Positions 7,945-8,475 of a stretch of DNA of 8,475 bases are shown piece by piece (the stretch's first letter is position 1; each line of letters opens with the position of its first letter). This stretch comes from Bacteroidota bacterium. GTDB lineage: Bacteria > Bacteroidota > Bacteroidia > Bacteroidales > VadinHA17. Position numbers and translations under genes: made by a program. The DNA lies in contig JAKLFN010000088.1 of NCBI GenBank assembly GCA_022711195.1, positions 1-8,475 on the forward strand, in the 5' to 3' direction. The notes beneath the pieces were generated by a model. The model saw only the letters and a program-made list of their open reading frames with translations. It did not search any database and was not told where the DNA came from.

Positions 7945-7961
7945 TGCGGCATTTTACCGCA
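7945..7961. promoter_or_regulatory. Inverted repeat TGCGG-N7-CCGCA, candidate operator
   Basis: A perfect 5-bp palindromic arm pair (7945-7949 and 7957-7961) is separated by seven AT-rich bases. It stands out as GC-rich in an AT-rich region. It lies just upstream of the -33 position of the leftward promoter and about 90 bases upstream of the rightward one, where a regulator site would be expected. No T-run follows it on either strand, so it is not a terminator. No regulator gene is visible in the window. Confidence 0.3.
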
Positions 7962-8077
7962 CATAAAGGTGTGTTTAAGGACTTTAACAGATAGTTTCCG
8001 GATATTCATCAATCAGTTTTGCAGGTATGTCAATTTTTAAAAAAAATATGCCTCTGAAAAAGTATGTAAAGAATTTC

Positions 8078-8085
8078 TATATTTG
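8078..8085 (+). promoter_or_regulatory. Bacteroidetes -7 promoter element for the YhcH-family lipoprotein gene
   Basis: TATATTTG matches TAnnTTTG exactly. A near-match -33 (CTG for TTG) lies at 8054-8056 with a 21-base spacer. The predicted transcription start is near 8092, giving a leader of about 27 bases before the ATG at 8119. The spacing to the gene makes this the better supported of the two promoters. Confidence 0.6.
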
Positions 8086-8118
8086 GAATGATCTTTAATT
8101 TAGAAATATAAATTTCAT

Positions 8119-8475
8119 ATGAAACAAGTTAGATTATTTAAAATTATGGTACTATTTAGTTTCTTAGGACTTTTTGGTTGCAAGGACAGCGATCCTTCAA
8201 AATGGAGCAGCAGTAAAATCGACAAATGGTTTGAAAAGGGAGAATGGCTGAACGGATGGCAGGTAAAGCCTGATGCATCGATCAACCGGAAGGAATTTGC
8301 CATATCGTATTTCAGGCAGAAGGACAGATGGGACAAGGCTTTCACTTTTCTTAAGGAGAATGACCTTACAAAGATGGAGCTTAAACGTTATGATATCGAT
8401 GGCAACAATGTTTATGCCCCTTTCAGTGAATATCTTTCAAAAGAGGATACTGCGGCCCGTTACGAAGCCCACAGG
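8119..8475 (+). CDS. YhcH/YjgK/YiaL (DUF386) family protein, lipoprotein form (3' partial)
   Basis: An open frame from ATG 8119 runs off the right edge after 119 codons. Residues 1-21 form a lipoprotein signal peptide: charged MKQVR, a hydrophobic stretch 9-20, and lipobox LFGC with lipidated Cys21. The mature part matches the start of the YhcH/YjgK/YiaL family: WF..GEWLNG (37-46), KPDASIN (50-56), EFA..Y (59-64), WDKAF.FL (71-78), YDIDGNNVYA (91-100) and YEAHR (115-119), which is where the conserved core begins. Related E. coli proteins (YhcH, YiaL, EbgC) are cytoplasmic, cupin-like and encoded with sugar catabolism genes. The exact reaction is uncertain. Here the protein would be exported and membrane-anchored. 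Cys21 is followed by KDSD, an acidic stretch loosely like Bacteroidetes surface-export signals. The gene has its own promoter candidate and is divergent from the giant gene, so a functional link is not implied. Confidence 0.85.
   Translation, partial: MKQVRLFKIMVLFSFLGLFGCKDSDPSKWSSSKIDKWFEKGEWLNGWQVKPDASINRKEFAISYFRQKDRWDKAFTFLKENDLTKMELKRYDIDGNNVYAPFSEYLSKEDTAARYEAHR

Larger units (their letters stand above)
7797..8118. other. Divergent intergenic region, 322 bases
   Basis: This is the only sizeable non-coding stretch. It separates the leftward giant-protein operon from the rightward YhcH-family lipoprotein gene. It is AT-rich compared with the genes and has stop codons in every frame I followed. 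It holds a -7 promoter motif for each direction (7907-7914 and 8078-8085), a GC-rich inverted repeat between them (7945-7961), and possible hairpin-forming sequence in the leader of the giant gene (7814-7851). I see no tRNA, no recognisable riboswitch and no small ORF with a convincing start. Confidence 0.8.

Noticed and set aside
8115..8345. A 76-codon - strand open frame at the right end
   Set aside because: It is antisense to the YhcH-family lipoprotein, which has a lipobox, family motifs and a well-placed promoter.

Overview
The window reads as a piece of a Bacteroidetes (Bacteroidota) chromosome, most likely class Bacteroidia. Three things point there: a giant PKD-rich protein with a gliding-motility-type (CHU_C, type B) secretion domain, a PorP/SprF outer-membrane protein directly behind it, and perfect copies of the Bacteroidetes -7 promoter motif TAnnTTTG in the one real intergenic region. 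The genus cannot be told from the sequence.

Layout, left to right: (1) 3-458, + strand: the C-terminal half of a short-chain dehydrogenase/reductase of the retinol-dehydrogenase-like group, cut by the window edge. (2) 495-1586, - strand: a PorP/SprF-type beta-barrel. (3) 1587-7796, - strand: a 2069-residue secreted multidomain protein that fills 73% of the window. (4) 7797-8118: a 322-base divergent intergenic region with one promoter candidate facing each way and a small inverted repeat between them. (5) 8119-8475, + strand: the first 119 codons of a lipoprotein form of the YhcH/YjgK/YiaL (DUF386) family, cut by the right edge.

The centre is a two-gene operon transcribed leftwards from about 7900. 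The giant protein enters the periplasm by the Sec pathway and carries a C-terminal type B signal for the type IX secretion system (T9SS). The downstream PorP/SprF protein starts on the base after the giant gene's stop codon (TAAATG) and is probably its dedicated outer-membrane partner, as SprF is for SprB in Flavobacterium johnsoniae. The giant protein is built as signal peptide, N-terminal beta domain, six PKD-type domains, ten Ig-like repeats of 87-90 residues, five PKD domains and CHU_C. It is probably a long surface stalk or adhesin, though no ligand-binding or catalytic domain is recognisable. The flanking SDR and YhcH-family genes are on the other strand and look functionally unrelated.

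The gene types are familiar, and I see no clearly new system. The points most worth a second look are the complementary loss of cysteines in adjacent Ig-like repeats 8 and 9, the strict repeat period, the TTG start with a nearby out-of-frame ATG, the zero-gap junction with the PorP gene, and the exported form of a usually cytoplasmic sugar-metabolism family.
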